A stretch of DNA of 55,657 nucleotides, taken from an uncultured Bacteroides sp. (GTDB lineage: Bacteria > Bacteroidota > Bacteroidia > Bacteroidales > Bacteroidaceae). Shown here piece by piece: positions 33,131 to 42,830 of the stretch. The position numbers and the translations under genes are program-made. The stretch spans positions 1 through 55,657 of the forward strand of contig CAMAFR010000013.1 of NCBI GenBank assembly GCA_945833835.1. Direction: 5' to 3'. The number at the start of each line of letters is the position of its first letter. The first letter of the stretch is position 1. The notes beneath the pieces were generated by a model, which saw only the letters and a list, made by a program, of their open reading frames with translations, was not told the origin of the DNA and did no database searches.

Positions 33131-34000
33131 ATGAAACAAAGTAAGATAACTGGAATTGTCGGAACGATAGTGCTGCACGTGTTGCTGGTGCTGCTGCTCC
33201 TATGCTACACACTGCTGCCGCCCGAAAAGGCGGAAGAAGGAGGCGTGCCAGTTATGCTGGGGAATATGGAGCTGGCCAAAGGGGAGGCCGACCCTTATAG
33301 GCTGACGGATGTGGAGGTGCTGCCGCAACCTGAGCCGGAAGTTCCGGAACCGGTCGTGCCGGAGCCGTCGCCACAGCCCGAACAGCCGCTGATGACCCAG
33401 AAGGAGGAGCCTTCGCTGGTGGTCAAGCAGGAAAAGCCCAAGCAGGAGAAGCCCAGACAGGAGAAGCCGAAAGAAAAACAACCGGTCGAAAAGCCCAAGG
33501 AAAAGCCGAAAGAACCTCAGCCGGCGGAGAAACCCAAGGAAAAGACCGAGGCTGAAAAAAGGGCCGAGGCCGAACGTGCGGCTGCCCAGGCGGCTGCCAG
33601 CAAGATAGCGGGTGCCTTCGGGAAAGGCTCACAGATGGGCAGTGCCGGCAGTGCGGCTGCCGGAACCGGCATTCAGGGGAGCCCGCAGGGCAACAGCAAT
33701 ACGGGGAAGACCTCGGGAGTGGGAGGATACGGTACGTTCGACCTGAACGGACGGTCGCTCGGCCCTGGCGGATTGCCCGTGCCGGTGTATAATGTGCAGG
33801 ATGAAGGACGGGTGGTGGTCACCATCGTCGTGAACCCTGCCGGACAGGTCATCAGCACCAGCATCAACAAACGCACCAATACGGTGAATCCCGCTTTGCG
33901 CAAGGCGGCCGAAGAAGCGGCCCGCAAGGCACGGTTCAATACCGTGACCGGTGTGGACAATCAGAGTGGAACCATAACCTATTATTTTAAATTGAAATAA
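33131..34000 (+). CDS. tonB: TonB family energy-transducing protein
   Basis: The 289-aa protein has one N-terminal TM helix (about 8-30), a long Pro/Glu/Lys-rich linker (about 60-150, with repeated KPKQEKPRQEKP-type units), an Ala/Gly-rich stretch, and a C-terminal domain from about 200. That domain contains VVVTIVVNPAGQVISTSI and ends YYFKLK. The linker spans the periplasm and the C-terminal domain touches the TonB box of outer-membrane transporters. It completes a dedicated TonB system. Confidence 0.88.
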   Translation: MKQSKITGIVGTIVLHVLLVLLLLCYTLLPPEKAEEGGVPVMLGNMELAKGEADPYRLTDVEVLPQPEPEVPEPVVPEPSPQPEQPLMTQKEEPSLVVKQEKPKQEKPRQEKPKEKQPVEKPKEKPKEPQPAEKPKEKTEAEKRAEAERAAAQAAASKIAGAFGKGSQMGSAGSAAAGTGIQGSPQGNSNTGKTSGVGGYGTFDLNGRSLGPGGLPVPVYNVQDEGRVVVTIVVNPAGQVISTSINKRTNTVNPALRKAAEEAARKARFNTVTGVDNQSGTITYYFKLK

Positions 34001-34005
34001 AGCCT

Positions 34006-34554
34006 ATGAAAACAATTTGTATATTTTTGGCAGAAGGATTTGAAGAAGTGGAGGCAATGCTTCCGTTAGACATTTTGCGTCGAGGCGGGTTGGATGTGCA
34101 GACCGTATCGGTGGCAGACCAGCCATGGGTGACCGGAGCGCATGGCATAGCCGTGCAGGCCGACAAGATGTTCGATGAAGTGAATCCCGAAAATGTGGAA
34201 ATGATTGTTTTGCCGGGCGGAATGCCGGGTGCCCTCCATCTGGACGCACATCCTGGACTGGGCCGGCTGATTATGGAGGCCGCTGCCGAAGGAAAACTCT
34301 TGGCGGCCATTTGTGCGGCTCCGATGGTCTATGGCAAGCGGGGATTGCTGAAAGGCAGAAAAGCTACCTGCTATCCGGGTTTTGAAGAATACCTGGAAGG
34401 TGCGGCCTGTAGCGGCCGGATGGTAGAGACCGATGCCAACTTCATTCTGGCAAAGGGTCCCGCAGCCGCAGCCGAGTTCGGCTTTGCCTTGCTCGAACGA
34501 CTGGCCGGAGCGGAAAAAATGATGGAGGTGAAGAAAGGAATGTTGTTCGCCTGA
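34006..34554 (+). CDS. DJ-1/PfpI family protein (YajL-like)
   Basis: The 182-aa protein has the nucleophile elbow [11 protein letters not shown] with Cys at about residue 103. An acidic partner in [20 protein letters not shown] matches the conserved Glu of DJ-1. DJ-1 family members act as glyoxalase III, deglycase or stress chaperones; which applies is not visible. It starts 5 bp after tonB and its stop shares one base with the ispD start. Confidence 0.88.
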   Translation: MKTICIFLAEGFEEVEAMLPLDILRRGGLDVQTVSVADQPWVTGAHGIAVQADKMFDEVNPENVEMIVLPGGMPGALHLDAHPGLGRLIMEAAAEGKLLAAICAAPMVYGKRGLLKGRKATCYPGFEEYLEGAACSGRMVETDANFILAKGPAAAAEFGFALLERLAGAEKMMEVKKGMLFA

Positions 34555-35225
34555 TGAAGAAGTATCTGATAGTCGTGGCGGGTGGAAAGGGTTTGCGCAT
34601 GGGGGGCAGTGTCCCCAAGCAGTTCCTTCCTGTCAAGGGAAAGCCGGTCTTGATGCGTACGTTGGAGACCTTTTATGCCTACAGTCCCGACATGGAACTG
34701 ATTTTGGTGCTCCCGGCCGACCAGCAGGAGAGCTGGAAAGCACTTTGCCGCGAATATGATTTCGGGCTTCCCCATCGCATTGCCGATGGGGGAGAGACCC
34801 GTTTCCACTCGGTGCGGAATGGTCTGGCCTTGATTGAAGGGACCGAAGGAGTGGTCGGCGTACACGACGGGGTGCGTCCGTTTGTCGCACAGGAGGTGAT
34901 AGCACGGTGCTATGAGGCGGCGGCCGCACACGGAGCGGTCATACCGGTGATAGGGGTTGTCGAGACGGTACGCCGGCTGACCGATGACACCGGAGCCAGT
35001 GTGACGGTTCCCCGTGACCACTATAAGCTGGTGCAGACACCGCAGGTCTTTACCGTGGAACTGCTTCAACGCGCCTACCGGCAGCCGTACACGCCGTTTT
35101 TTACGGATGATGCCTCGGTGGTCGAGGCATTGGGGGAGCAGGTGACGCTGGTCGAAGGCAACCGGGAGAACATCAAGCTCACGACACCTTTTGATTTGAA
35201 AGTGGCCGAGGCACTGATAGAATAA
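34554..35225 (+). CDS. ispD: 2-C-methyl-D-erythritol 4-phosphate cytidylyltransferase
   Basis: The 223-aa nucleotidyltransferase converts MEP and CTP to [25 protein letters not shown] is the nucleotide-binding loop with the catalytic Arg/Lys. VHDGVRPFV and KLVQTPQVF complete the signature, and [12 protein letters not shown] is conserved. It overlaps DJ-1 by one base (TGATG) and precedes recG by 6 bp. With ispF in the window, two of the MEP genes are present in separate operons. Confidence 0.96.
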   Translation: MKKYLIVVAGGKGLRMGGSVPKQFLPVKGKPVLMRTLETFYAYSPDMELILVLPADQQESWKALCREYDFGLPHRIADGGETRFHSVRNGLALIEGTEGVVGVHDGVRPFVAQEVIARCYEAAAAHGAVIPVIGVVETVRRLTDDTGASVTVPRDHYKLVQTPQVFTVELLQRAYRQPYTPFFTDDASVVEALGEQVTLVEGNRENIKLTTPFDLKVAEALIE

Positions 35226-35231
35226 AGCCTT

Positions 35232-37331
35232 ATGCTCGATTGGGCCGTCCGTGACATCAAATACCTGCCAGGAGTGGGACCGCAGCGTGCCGCCCTGCTG
35301 GAGAAGGAACTGCAAATAGTGTCCTTCAAGGATTTGCTGTATTATTTCCCTTATAAATATGTGGATCGCAGCCGTCTGTACACCATTGGTGAGATAGACG
35401 GCAATATGCCTTATATCCAGTTGCGGGGCAAGGTGCTGAGCTTCGAGACCTTCGGTGAAGGGGCGAAACGCCGGCTGGTAGGCCATTTCTCGGATGGGAC
35501 GGGGGTCATTGACCTCGTCTGGTTTCAAGGGCTGAAGTTTGTGACAGGCCGTTACAAGGCCAACGAGGAGTACCTGGTGTTCGGCAAGCCGGTAGTGTTC
35601 AACAACCGTATCAGCGTGGTGCATCCGGAAATGGAAACGGTGGGCGAGTTGACGTTCTCTTCTTTAGGACTGCGTCCGTATTACAATACGACAGAGCGCA
35701 TGAAGCGCAGCATGATGACCTCGAACGCCATCGAGAAGCTGATGAACCATTTGTTTCAGGCATTGCAGCACGAGGTTTTCGAGGAGACGCTCAGCCCGCG
35801 GCTGGTGGCCGAGCATCACTTGATGCCACTGGCAGATGCGTTGTATAATATCCATTTCCCGAAGACGCCCGACCTGTTGCGCAAGGCGCAATACCGGTTG
35901 AAGTTCGAAGAGCTGTTTTATGTCCAGCTGAACATCCTCCGTTACACGAAGGAACGCCGTTTCAAGTACCGGGGCTATGTGTTCGGCAAGGTGGGCGAGG
36001 CGTTCCACACCTTCTATACCCATTATCTTCCATTCGAATTGACCAATGCCCAAAAGCGGGTCATCCGCGAAATGCGCCGCGACATGGGCAGCGGCAGGCA
36101 GATGAACCGTCTGTTGCAGGGTGACGTGGGCAGCGGCAAGACGCTGGTGGCGTTGATGACCATGCTCATAGCCGTCGATAACGGTTTCCAGTCATGCCTG
36201 ATGGCTCCTACCGAGATTCTCGCCGTCCAGCATCTGGAAACCATCACCCGTTTCCTGTCGGGCATGAAGATCCGTGTGGAGCTGCTCACCGGTAGTGTCA
36301 AAGGAAAGAAACGGGAAACCATCTTGCGCGATTTGCTGACGGGAGATGTCCACATCCTGATCGGTACCCATGCCGTGCTGGAAGACACCGTGAATTTCTC
36401 TTCGTTGGGATTGGTGGTCATTGACGAGCAGCACCGTTTCGGCGTGGCCCAGCGCGCCAAGTTGTGGGCCAAGAACGTTTGTCCGCCGCATGTGCTGGTC
36501 ATGACAGCCACCCCCATTCCCCGCACGCTCGCCATGACGCTGTATGGCGATTTGGATGTCTCGGTCATCGACGAGCTTCCACCCGGCCGGAAACCCATAC
36601 AGACGCTCCACCAGTTCGACAACCGCCGGCCGTCGCTTTATGCCTTTATCCGTCAGCAGTTGCAGTCCGGCAGGCAGGCCTATATTGTCTATCCGCTGAT
36701 TCAGGAGAGCGAGAAAATGGACATCAAGAATCTGGAGGAAGGCTATCTACATATCTGCGAGGCTTTTCCCGAATACCAGGTGAGCAAAGTGCACGGCAAA
36801 ATGAAGCCGGCCGAGAAAGACGGGGAAATGCAGCGGTTCCTGCAATGCGAAACACAGATAATGGTGGCCACGACGGTGATAGAAGTGGGGGTGAACGTAC
36901 CCAATGCGTCGGTCATGGTCATCGAGAATGCCGAACGTTTTGGCCTTTCGCAGCTGCACCAGCTCCGGGGCAGGGTAGGACGTGGCGCCGACCAGTCGTA
37001 TTGCATCCTGGTCACAGGGTATAAGCTGAGCGAGGACACGCGTCGCCGCATCGAGATTATGGTGCGCACCAATGACGGGTTTGAGATAGCCGAAGCCGAC
37101 TTGAAGCTGCGGGGACCGGGCGACCTGGAAGGGACGCAGCAAAGCGGCATTGCCTTCGACCTCAAGATTGCCGACATAGCCCGCGACGGCCAGCTGTTGC
37201 AGCATGTGCGTGGCATTGCCGAGCGTTTGTTGGAGGAGGATCCGAATGCCGAACGTCCCGAAAATGCTGTCGTATGGCGCCGCTTGCTTGAGATGCGCAG
37301 GCAGCAGGCCAACTGGTCCGTCATCTCCTGA
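35232..37331 (+). CDS. recG: ATP-dependent DNA helicase RecG
   Basis: The 699-aa helicase remodels stalled replication forks and Holliday junctions. The N-terminal wedge/OB domain (about 1-170, with LPGVGPQRAALLEKE) precedes a core with Walker A GDVGSGKT (Lys at 303), DEQH (398-401), MTATPIPRT, and motif VI QLRGRVGRG. SYCILVTG and LRGPGDLEGTQQSG are RecG specific. Length is typical. It ends the operon begun by exbB. Confidence 0.96.
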   Translation: MLDWAVRDIKYLPGVGPQRAALLEKELQIVSFKDLLYYFPYKYVDRSRLYTIGEIDGNMPYIQLRGKVLSFETFGEGAKRRLVGHFSDGTGVIDLVWFQGLKFVTGRYKANEEYLVFGKPVVFNNRISVVHPEMETVGELTFSSLGLRPYYNTTERMKRSMMTSNAIEKLMNHLFQALQHEVFEETLSPRLVAEHHLMPLADALYNIHFPKTPDLLRKAQYRLKFEELFYVQLNILRYTKERRFKYRGYVFGKVGEAFHTFYTHYLPFELTNAQKRVIREMRRDMGSGRQMNRLLQGDVGSGKTLVALMTMLIAVDNGFQSCLMAPTEILAVQHLETITRFLSGMKIRVELLTGSVKGKKRETILRDLLTGDVHILIGTHAVLEDTVNFSSLGLVVIDEQHRFGVAQRAKLWAKNVCPPHVLVMTATPIPRTLAMTLYGDLDVSVIDELPPGRKPIQTLHQFDNRRPSLYAFIRQQLQSGRQAYIVYPLIQESEKMDIKNLEEGYLHICEAFPEYQVSKVHGKMKPAEKDGEMQRFLQCETQIMVATTVIEVGVNVPNASVMVIENAERFGLSQLHQLRGRVGRGADQSYCILVTGYKLSEDTRRRIEIMVRTNDGFEIAEADLKLRGPGDLEGTQQSGIAFDLKIADIARDGQLLQHVRGIAERLLEEDPNAERPENAVVWRRLLEMRRQQANWSVIS

Positions 37332-37454
37332 AAGGCGGATAGTGTTTTGATTTGGTTCTGAAACGTTTGGAACCGGATGCGGACCGCCAGTCCAGGCATA
37401 CCCTAAAAATACTAAACTTTTCTGTTCAGGTTCTGTTTACTAAAGAAAAAGCAT

Positions 37455-37462
37455 TATTTTTG
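37455..37462 (+). promoter_or_regulatory. -7 box upstream of purB
   Basis: TATTTTTG fits TAnnTTTG; the start codon is 55 bp downstream. No clean TTTG lies 19 bp upstream. Confidence 0.5.
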
Positions 37463-37516
37463 CAGCCTAAAATGATGATATCATAACAAAGTCTCTAAAA
37501 TAATTAGATAACCAAC

Positions 37517-38866
37517 ATGATGGAGCTTGATTTACTCACGGCCGTATCTCCGATTGACGGACGATACAGAAGCAAAGCGGGAGCTTTGGCCGCGTATTTT
37601 TCAGAATATGCACTCATAAAATACCGGGTGCGGGTAGAAATTGAATATTTTATTACGTTGTGTGAATTGCCGTTGCCCCAGCTGGCATCGTTTGACCATA
37701 CATTGTTTGATGCCTTGCGTGACATCTACCGTCAGTTCTCGGAAGCGGATGCGGCACGCATCAAGGAAATAGAGAGCGTGACCAATCATGACGTGAAGGC
37801 CGTTGAGTATTTCATCAAGGAACAATTTGACAAGTTGGGTGGCCTGGAGCAGTACAAGGAGTTCATCCATTTCGGACTGACATCGCAGGACATCAACAAC
37901 ACGTCGGTGCCTTTGTCTGTCAAAGATGCGCTGGAGGAGGTGTATTATCCGCAGCTGCAGCAGCTTATCGATAGGCTGACGGCGTATGCCGAAGAATGGA
38001 AGGACATCCCGATGCTGGCCAAGACACACGGCCAACCGGCTTCTCCTACCCGCCTGGGCAAGGAAATCATGGTGTTTGCCTATCGTCTGAACCGTCAGCT
38101 GGCGGTGCTGAAGGCATGTCCTGTAACGGCGAAGTTCGGTGGGGCCACCGGCAACTACAATGCCCACCATGTAGCTTATCCTGCCTTCGACTGGAAAGCG
38201 TTCGGCAACAAGTTTGTGGCAGAGAAGCTCGGACTGGAACGCGAGGAATACACTACTCAGATTTCCAACTATGACAATCTGGGAGCCATCTTCGATGCCA
38301 TGAAGCGCATCAACACCATCATGATTGACATGAACCGCGATTTCTGGCAATATATCTCTATGGAATATTTCAAGCAGAAAATCAAGGCGGGCGAAGTGGG
38401 CTCCAGTGCCATGCCCCACAAGGTGAACCCCATTGACTTCGAGAATGCGGAGGGCAACCTGGGGGTGGCCAACGCCGTTCTGGAACATCTGTCGGGCAAA
38501 CTGCCGGTATCCCGCCTGCAGCGTGACCTGACCGACTCGACCGTATTGCGCAACATCGGCGTGCCGTTCGGGCACACCGTGATTGCCATTCAGAGCTCGT
38601 TGAAGGGACTGGGCAAGCTGCTGCTGAACGAAGCGAAGATTTACAGTGATTTGGACAACTGCTGGAGCGTGGTGGCGGAAGCTATCCAGACCATCCTGCG
38701 CCGTGAGGCCTATCCGCATCCGTATGAAGCCTTGAAGGCCTTGACACGGACGAACCAGGCGATTACAGAAGCATCCATTAAGGAATTCATCGAAACGCTG
38801 GACGTAAGCGAGGCTGTCAAGGAGGAACTGCGTGTCATCACTCCCCACAACTACACCGGTGTGTAA
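37517..38866 (+). CDS. purB: Adenylosuccinate lyase
   Basis: The 449-aa enzyme cleaves SAICAR and adenylosuccinate in purine synthesis. The fumarase/aspartase superfamily signature SSAMPHKVNPIDFEN is present, along with TSQDINNTSVPL, KTHGQPASPTRLGKE and GATGNYNAHH. An Asp/His catalytic pair lies in the first block. Either of the first two Met codons could serve. It has its own promoter and stands alone. Confidence 0.96.
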   Translation: MMELDLLTAVSPIDGRYRSKAGALAAYFSEYALIKYRVRVEIEYFITLCELPLPQLASFDHTLFDALRDIYRQFSEADAARIKEIESVTNHDVKAVEYFIKEQFDKLGGLEQYKEFIHFGLTSQDINNTSVPLSVKDALEEVYYPQLQQLIDRLTAYAEEWKDIPMLAKTHGQPASPTRLGKEIMVFAYRLNRQLAVLKACPVTAKFGGATGNYNAHHVAYPAFDWKAFGNKFVAEKLGLEREEYTTQISNYDNLGAIFDAMKRINTIMIDMNRDFWQYISMEYFKQKIKAGEVGSSAMPHKVNPIDFENAEGNLGVANAVLEHLSGKLPVSRLQRDLTDSTVLRNIGVPFGHTVIAIQSSLKGLGKLLLNEAKIYSDLDNCWSVVAEAIQTILRREAYPHPYEALKALTRTNQAITEASIKEFIETLDVSEAVKEELRVITPHNYTGV

Positions 38867-38965
38867 GCACATCCCCAGAAGACATATACTATACATTATA
38901 TAATATATAATAAGAAAAAAACAACGCCCGCGAGGGCAATACTAATTTTACAAAAACAAACAATT

Positions 38966-40318
38966 ATGGAAGAAAACGAAAACAGACTTGAAGGAGAGAA
39001 GACACAGTCTGGCCGCGATGGTTATAAATCGTATCACAGAGAAGGTGGCAACAGATACAGCAACCGTAACGAGGGAGGAAGCTCGTATGGACGTCGTCCC
39101 CGCTTCAATGCGGCAAATGAGGGCAATGAACGTCCGTACCGTTCTTACAATCCGAATTTCAGGAACAATGATGGTCATCCCCGTCGTTCGTACGGACAAG
39201 GCCGTCCGTCGTATCAGAATCAGGAAGGAGGCGAACAACGTCCGTACCGTCCGCGCTACAACAACGGCAGCCAGCAGGGCGAAGGCTATCAGCAGCGCTC
39301 TTACAACAACCAGCGTCCGCGCTACAACAATAACGGCTATTATAACCAGGAAGGTGGCGAACAGCGTCCGTACCGTCCGCGCTTCAACAATGCGGGCGAA
39401 CAAGGCGAGGGAACGCAGCGTCCGTACAGTCCGCGTCCGCGTTTCGGCGGAAACAACGGTTATCAGAAAGCATCCAACGGCTATAATAATAACCGGCAGC
39501 AGGGTGGAGGATTCCGTCCCCGTACGTCCAACTATAATCCGAACGCCAAATACAGCGCGAAGAAGCAGATGGAGTACAAGGATATCCTGACCGACCCGAA
39601 CGAACCGATCCGTCTGAACAAGTACCTGGCCAACGCCGGTATCTGCTCACGTCGTGAGGCCGATGAGTTCATTACGGCAGGGGTCGTTTCGGTGAATGGC
39701 GTGGTGGTGACGGAACTCGGCACGAAGGTAAAGCGTACGGATGAAATCAAGTTCCACGACCAGCCGGTGAACATCGAGCGCAAGGTCTATGTGCTGTTGA
39801 ACAAACCGAAGGATTGCGTGACCACCTCGGATGACCCGCAAGAACGCAAGACGGTTATGGACTGCGTGAAGGATGCCTGCAAGGAACGTATCTATCCGGT
39901 AGGCCGTCTGGACAGAAACACGACCGGTGTGCTGCTGCTGACCAATGATGGCGATCTGGCCTCCAAACTGACACATCCCAAGTACTTGAAGAAGAAGATT
40001 TATCATGTCTATTGCGACAAGAACGTGACGAAGGCGGATCTGGATCAGATTGTGGCCGGCGTGGCATTGGATGATGGAGAAATCCGTGCCGATTCTGTCA
40101 GCTATGCTTCTGATACAGACAAGTCTCAAGTAGGCATTGAAATCCATTCGGGTAAGAACCGCATTGTGCGCCGTATATTCGAGGCCTTGGGCTATCGTGT
40201 CATCAAGTTGGACCGCGTTTATTTTGCCGGTCTGACCAAGAAGGGATTGCGTCGTGGCGAATGGCGCTATCTGACCGAAATGGAAGTGAACATGCTTCGC
40301 ATGGGTTCGTTTGAATAA
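38966..40318 (+). CDS. rluB: rRNA pseudouridine synthase (RluB/RsuA type) with long disordered tail
   Basis: The 450-aa product has an unusual N-terminal ~200 residues rich in Arg, Gly, Asn, Tyr and Gln. Two near-identical units containing EGGEQRPYRPR occur near residues 88 and 130. An S4 RNA-binding domain (RLNKYLANAGICSRREADEFI, from about 216) and an RsuA/RluB catalytic core follow, with the catalytic Asp at about 316 in GRLDRNTTG. These enzymes isomerise uridine in 23S or 16S rRNA; the precise site is not determinable. The tail resembles RG-rich RNA-binding or phase-separating segments. It precedes asnS by about 50 bp. Confidence 0.9.
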   Translation: MEENENRLEGEKTQSGRDGYKSYHREGGNRYSNRNEGGSSYGRRPRFNAANEGNERPYRSYNPNFRNNDGHPRRSYGQGRPSYQNQEGGEQRPYRPRYNNGSQQGEGYQQRSYNNQRPRYNNNGYYNQEGGEQRPYRPRFNNAGEQGEGTQRPYSPRPRFGGNNGYQKASNGYNNNRQQGGGFRPRTSNYNPNAKYSAKKQMEYKDILTDPNEPIRLNKYLANAGICSRREADEFITAGVVSVNGVVVTELGTKVKRTDEIKFHDQPVNIERKVYVLLNKPKDCVTTSDDPQERKTVMDCVKDACKERIYPVGRLDRNTTGVLLLTNDGDLASKLTHPKYLKKKIYHVYCDKNVTKADLDQIVAGVALDDGEIRADSVSYASDTDKSQVGIEIHSGKNRIVRRIFEALGYRVIKLDRVYFAGLTKKGLRRGEWRYLTEMEVNMLRMGSFE

Positions 40319-40370
40319 GCGGTATCTGTAGACGATAAGGATAACAAACTAACAAAAGAAAGATAAAAAG

Positions 40371-41774
40371 ATGGAAACAATTCGTAGAACAAAGGTGGTT
40401 GACCTGCTGAAACGACAGGATTTTGGCACCCTGGTCAACGTGAAAGGGTGGGTACGTACCCGCCGCGGCAGCAAGCAGGTGAGTTTTATTGCCTTGAATG
40501 ACGGTTCTACTATAAATAATGTGCAAATCGTTGTCGATTTGGCGAACTTTGATGAAGAATTGCTGAAGCAGATCACGACCGGCGCCTGTCTGAGCGTCAA
40601 TGGTGAGTTGGTGGCTTCGGTCGGTTCCGGTCAGGCGTGCGAAATCCAGGCACGTGAGATAGATGTGCTTGGAACGTGTGACAACACGTATCCGTTGCAA
40701 AAGAAGGGCCACTCCATGGAATTCTTGCGTGAGATTGCCCATCTGCGTCCCCGCACGAACACGTTCGGTGCCGTGTTCCGCATTCGTCACAATATGGCCA
40801 TTGCCATTCACCGTTTCTTCCACGAACATGGATTCTTCTATTTCCATACACCGCTGATTACGGCGTCCGATTGTGAGGGAGCCGGTCAGATGTTCCAGGT
40901 GACCACTCTGAATCTTTATGATTTGAAGAAGGACGAGAACGGTTCGATTATCTATGACGATGACTTTTTCGGCAAACAAGCCAGCCTGACTGTTTCCGGC
41001 CAGCTGGAAGGAGAACTTGCGGCGACAGCCTTGGGAGCCATCTATACGTTCGGTCCTACGTTCCGTGCCGAGAACTCCAACACGCCCCGCCATCTGGCAG
41101 AGTTCTGGATGGTGGAGCCGGAAGTGGCTTTTGCCGACCTGAACGACTTGATGGATTTGGAAGAAGAGTTTATCAAGTATTGTGTGCAGTGGGCACTCGA
41201 CAATTGTATGGATGACTTGCTCTTCTTGAACAAGATGGTCGACAAGGGTCTGATAGAGCGTCTGCAGAAGGTCGTTGAGACCGAGTTTGTCCGTCTGCCC
41301 TATACAGAAGGCATCAAGATTCTCGAAGAGGCCATAGCCGGCGGCCATAAGTTTGAGTTCCCCGTCTATTGGGGCTGCGACTTGGCCAGCGAACACGAAC
41401 GCTACTTGGTGGAGCAGCATTTCCAGAAGCCCGTCATAATGACAGACTATCCGAAGGAGATCAAGGCTTTCTATATGAAGCAGAATGCCGATGGCAAGAC
41501 CGTACAGGGTACGGACGTGCTTTTCCCGCAGATTGGGGAAATTATCGGAGGAAGTGTGCGTGAGGAAAGCTATGACAAGCTGATGGCACGCATTACGGAG
41601 CTGAATATTCCGATGAAGGACATGTGGTGGTATCTGGATACCCGCAAGTATGGAACCTGTCCCCATGCTGGCTTCGGGTTGGGCTTTGAGCGCCTGTTGC
41701 TTTTTGTGACCGGAATGGCCAACATCCGTGATGTGATACCTTTCCCGCGTACACCGCGCAATGCTGAATTCTAA
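40371..41774 (+). CDS. asnS: Asparaginyl-tRNA synthetase
   Basis: The 467-aa class II enzyme charges tRNA-Asn. The N-terminal OB fold (about 15-115) contains [15 protein letters not shown]. Motif 2 appears as [21 protein letters not shown] and motif 3 as [22 protein letters not shown]. The size matches AsnRS of other Bacteroidetes. A terminator at 41813-41843 follows. Confidence 0.96.
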   Translation: METIRRTKVVDLLKRQDFGTLVNVKGWVRTRRGSKQVSFIALNDGSTINNVQIVVDLANFDEELLKQITTGACLSVNGELVASVGSGQACEIQAREIDVLGTCDNTYPLQKKGHSMEFLREIAHLRPRTNTFGAVFRIRHNMAIAIHRFFHEHGFFYFHTPLITASDCEGAGQMFQVTTLNLYDLKKDENGSIIYDDDFFGKQASLTVSGQLEGELAATALGAIYTFGPTFRAENSNTPRHLAEFWMVEPEVAFADLNDLMDLEEEFIKYCVQWALDNCMDDLLFLNKMVDKGLIERLQKVVETEFVRLPYTEGIKILEEAIAGGHKFEFPVYWGCDLASEHERYLVEQHFQKPVIMTDYPKEIKAFYMKQNADGKTVQGTDVLFPQIGEIIGGSVREESYDKLMARITELNIPMKDMWWYLDTRKYGTCPHAGFGLGFERLLLFVTGMANIRDVIPFPRTPRNAEF

Positions 41775-41812
41775 CCATTTTAGAATTATTTAATATCGCC
41801 TTGGCCGGTTTC

Positions 41813-41843
41813 TGCAGTCACTTTGCAGGGACCGGCTTTTTTT
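41813..41843 (+). terminator. Rho-independent terminator after asnS
   Basis: GCCGGT (41814-41819) pairs with ACCGGC (41831-41836), with an inner CTGCA/TGCAG pair in the loop, followed by seven T residues. Confidence 0.85.
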
Positions 41844-41899
41844 AGGCTCTTTTCGTAAAGAAAAGTGTGCCGGAGTGCATGGAATAATGAAAAAATTGA

Positions 41900-41907
41900 T
41901 ATATTTG
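41900..41907 (+). promoter_or_regulatory. -7 box of the small secreted protein gene
   Basis: TATATTTG fits TAnnTTTG. It lies 48 bp before the start codon, and no TTTG occurs at 19 bp. Confidence 0.5.
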
Positions 41908-41954
41908 TGGTGCCCTCACTATGGACAAATGTTATCAATTAAAAAATACTGATT

Positions 41955-42446
41955 ATGAAGACACGTTATTTCTTTGCGTTAGTAGCCTTCATGGCTATGA
42001 GTCTGTCAGGTATGCTGGCACAGACAGTAAAAAAAGAAGCTCCCACCACACTGAATGGGGTATGGCAGATGTGCTTTTACCGCTCCAGCTCTCCCGATAT
42101 TCCGGGTGAATTGAAGACCGGTAATTCCCTCAAGATCCTGTCGGACGATGGCCGCTTCATCAATTTGGTGATGATGAATCAGGGAGCTATCATTATCGGC
42201 TACGGCACGTATCATATTAACTCGGAAAAGTCTTATACGGAAGTGGTGAAGAAGAACATCCACTTGCCGCAGTTGGAGGGTGTTGAAAACGAATTGTTTT
42301 ATGAATTCAGCGACGACAAGAAGATCATGTATCTGAAGTTCTTCGTGAAGAAGGACATCAACGGCAACGAAGTGGATTCATGGGTACACGAAATTTGGAA
42401 GCGGGTGGAAATGCCGAACGAATATCCCGCCAATATTGTCCGCTGA
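41955..42446 (+). CDS. Small secreted protein, lipocalin-like (possibly DUF4488)
   Basis: The 163-aa protein begins with a signal peptide (MKTRYFFALVAFMAMSLSGMLAQ). The mature part has alternating hydrophobic strands and the LNGVWQMCFY opening typical of lipocalin-like domains in Bacteroidetes. I think it belongs to DUF4488, but I cannot confirm this. Function is unknown; it is probably periplasmic. It stands alone between two terminators. Confidence 0.75.
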   Translation: MKTRYFFALVAFMAMSLSGMLAQTVKKEAPTTLNGVWQMCFYRSSSPDIPGELKTGNSLKILSDDGRFINLVMMNQGAIIIGYGTYHINSEKSYTEVVKKNIHLPQLEGVENELFYEFSDDKKIMYLKFFVKKDINGNEVDSWVHEIWKRVEMPNEYPANIVR

Positions 42447-42526
42447 TGATTGAATAGAAACAGTGATACGGAGTGCTGTGGAGGCGGACGGACAAGGCCT
42501 TTCCGCCACCGGGTGCGCTCCTTGGC

Positions 42527-42573
42527 AGCCAAATGAGAAACGGTATCGATACGGTTTCTCATTTGGCTTTTTT
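42527..42573 (+). terminator. Strong rho-independent terminator
   Basis: A 15-bp perfect stem AGCCAAATGAGAAAC / GTTTCTCATTTGGCT encloses a GTATCGATAC palindrome; a T-run ends at 42573. It separates the small secreted protein gene from the ribosomal operon. Confidence 0.9.
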
Positions 42574-42677
42574 ATGTTCCGGACACACGTTTTGCCAGCG
42601 GGCACAGGAGTCTACTATTCAATTCTCAATGAACAACATACCTGTTCGAGGGCTTTCGCCAAAAAAAACATAAAATC

Positions 42678-42708
42678 TTTGTGGTTTACAAGAAAAGTCG
42701 TACCTTTG
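42678..42708 (+). promoter_or_regulatory. Consensus promoter of rplM-rpsI
   Basis: TTTG (42678-42681), a 19-bp spacer and TACCTTTG (42701-42708) match the Bacteroidetes consensus exactly, as expected for a highly expressed ribosomal operon. Expected transcription start is about 42715. Confidence 0.8.
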
Positions 42709-42714
42709 CAAGCC

Positions 42715-42830
42715 GATTATTATCAACAGTGATAATTTTTTAATTTTGAGTGCTTTTGCTCTTCTTTGTCCGGGAAGACAGGCATGAAAAATTGTTTTTT
42801 AGTAGTTAACATTTTAAATTTTTTCAAAGA
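42715..42830 (+). promoter_or_regulatory. Structured 5' leader of rplM
   Basis: The ~115-base untranslated leader begins with a hairpin ATTATC-AACAGT-GATAAT (42719-42736) followed by six T residues, a terminator-like shape right after the start site. A second hairpin, GAG(T)GC/GCTC, lies near 42748. This is compatible with attenuation or ribosomal-protein autoregulation, unproven here. Confidence 0.45.

Noticed and set aside
33420..33560. Tandem DNA repeat in the TonB gene
   Set aside because: The KPKEKP-type units are a normal Pro/Lys/Glu spacer of TonB proteins with imperfect codons, not a separate element.
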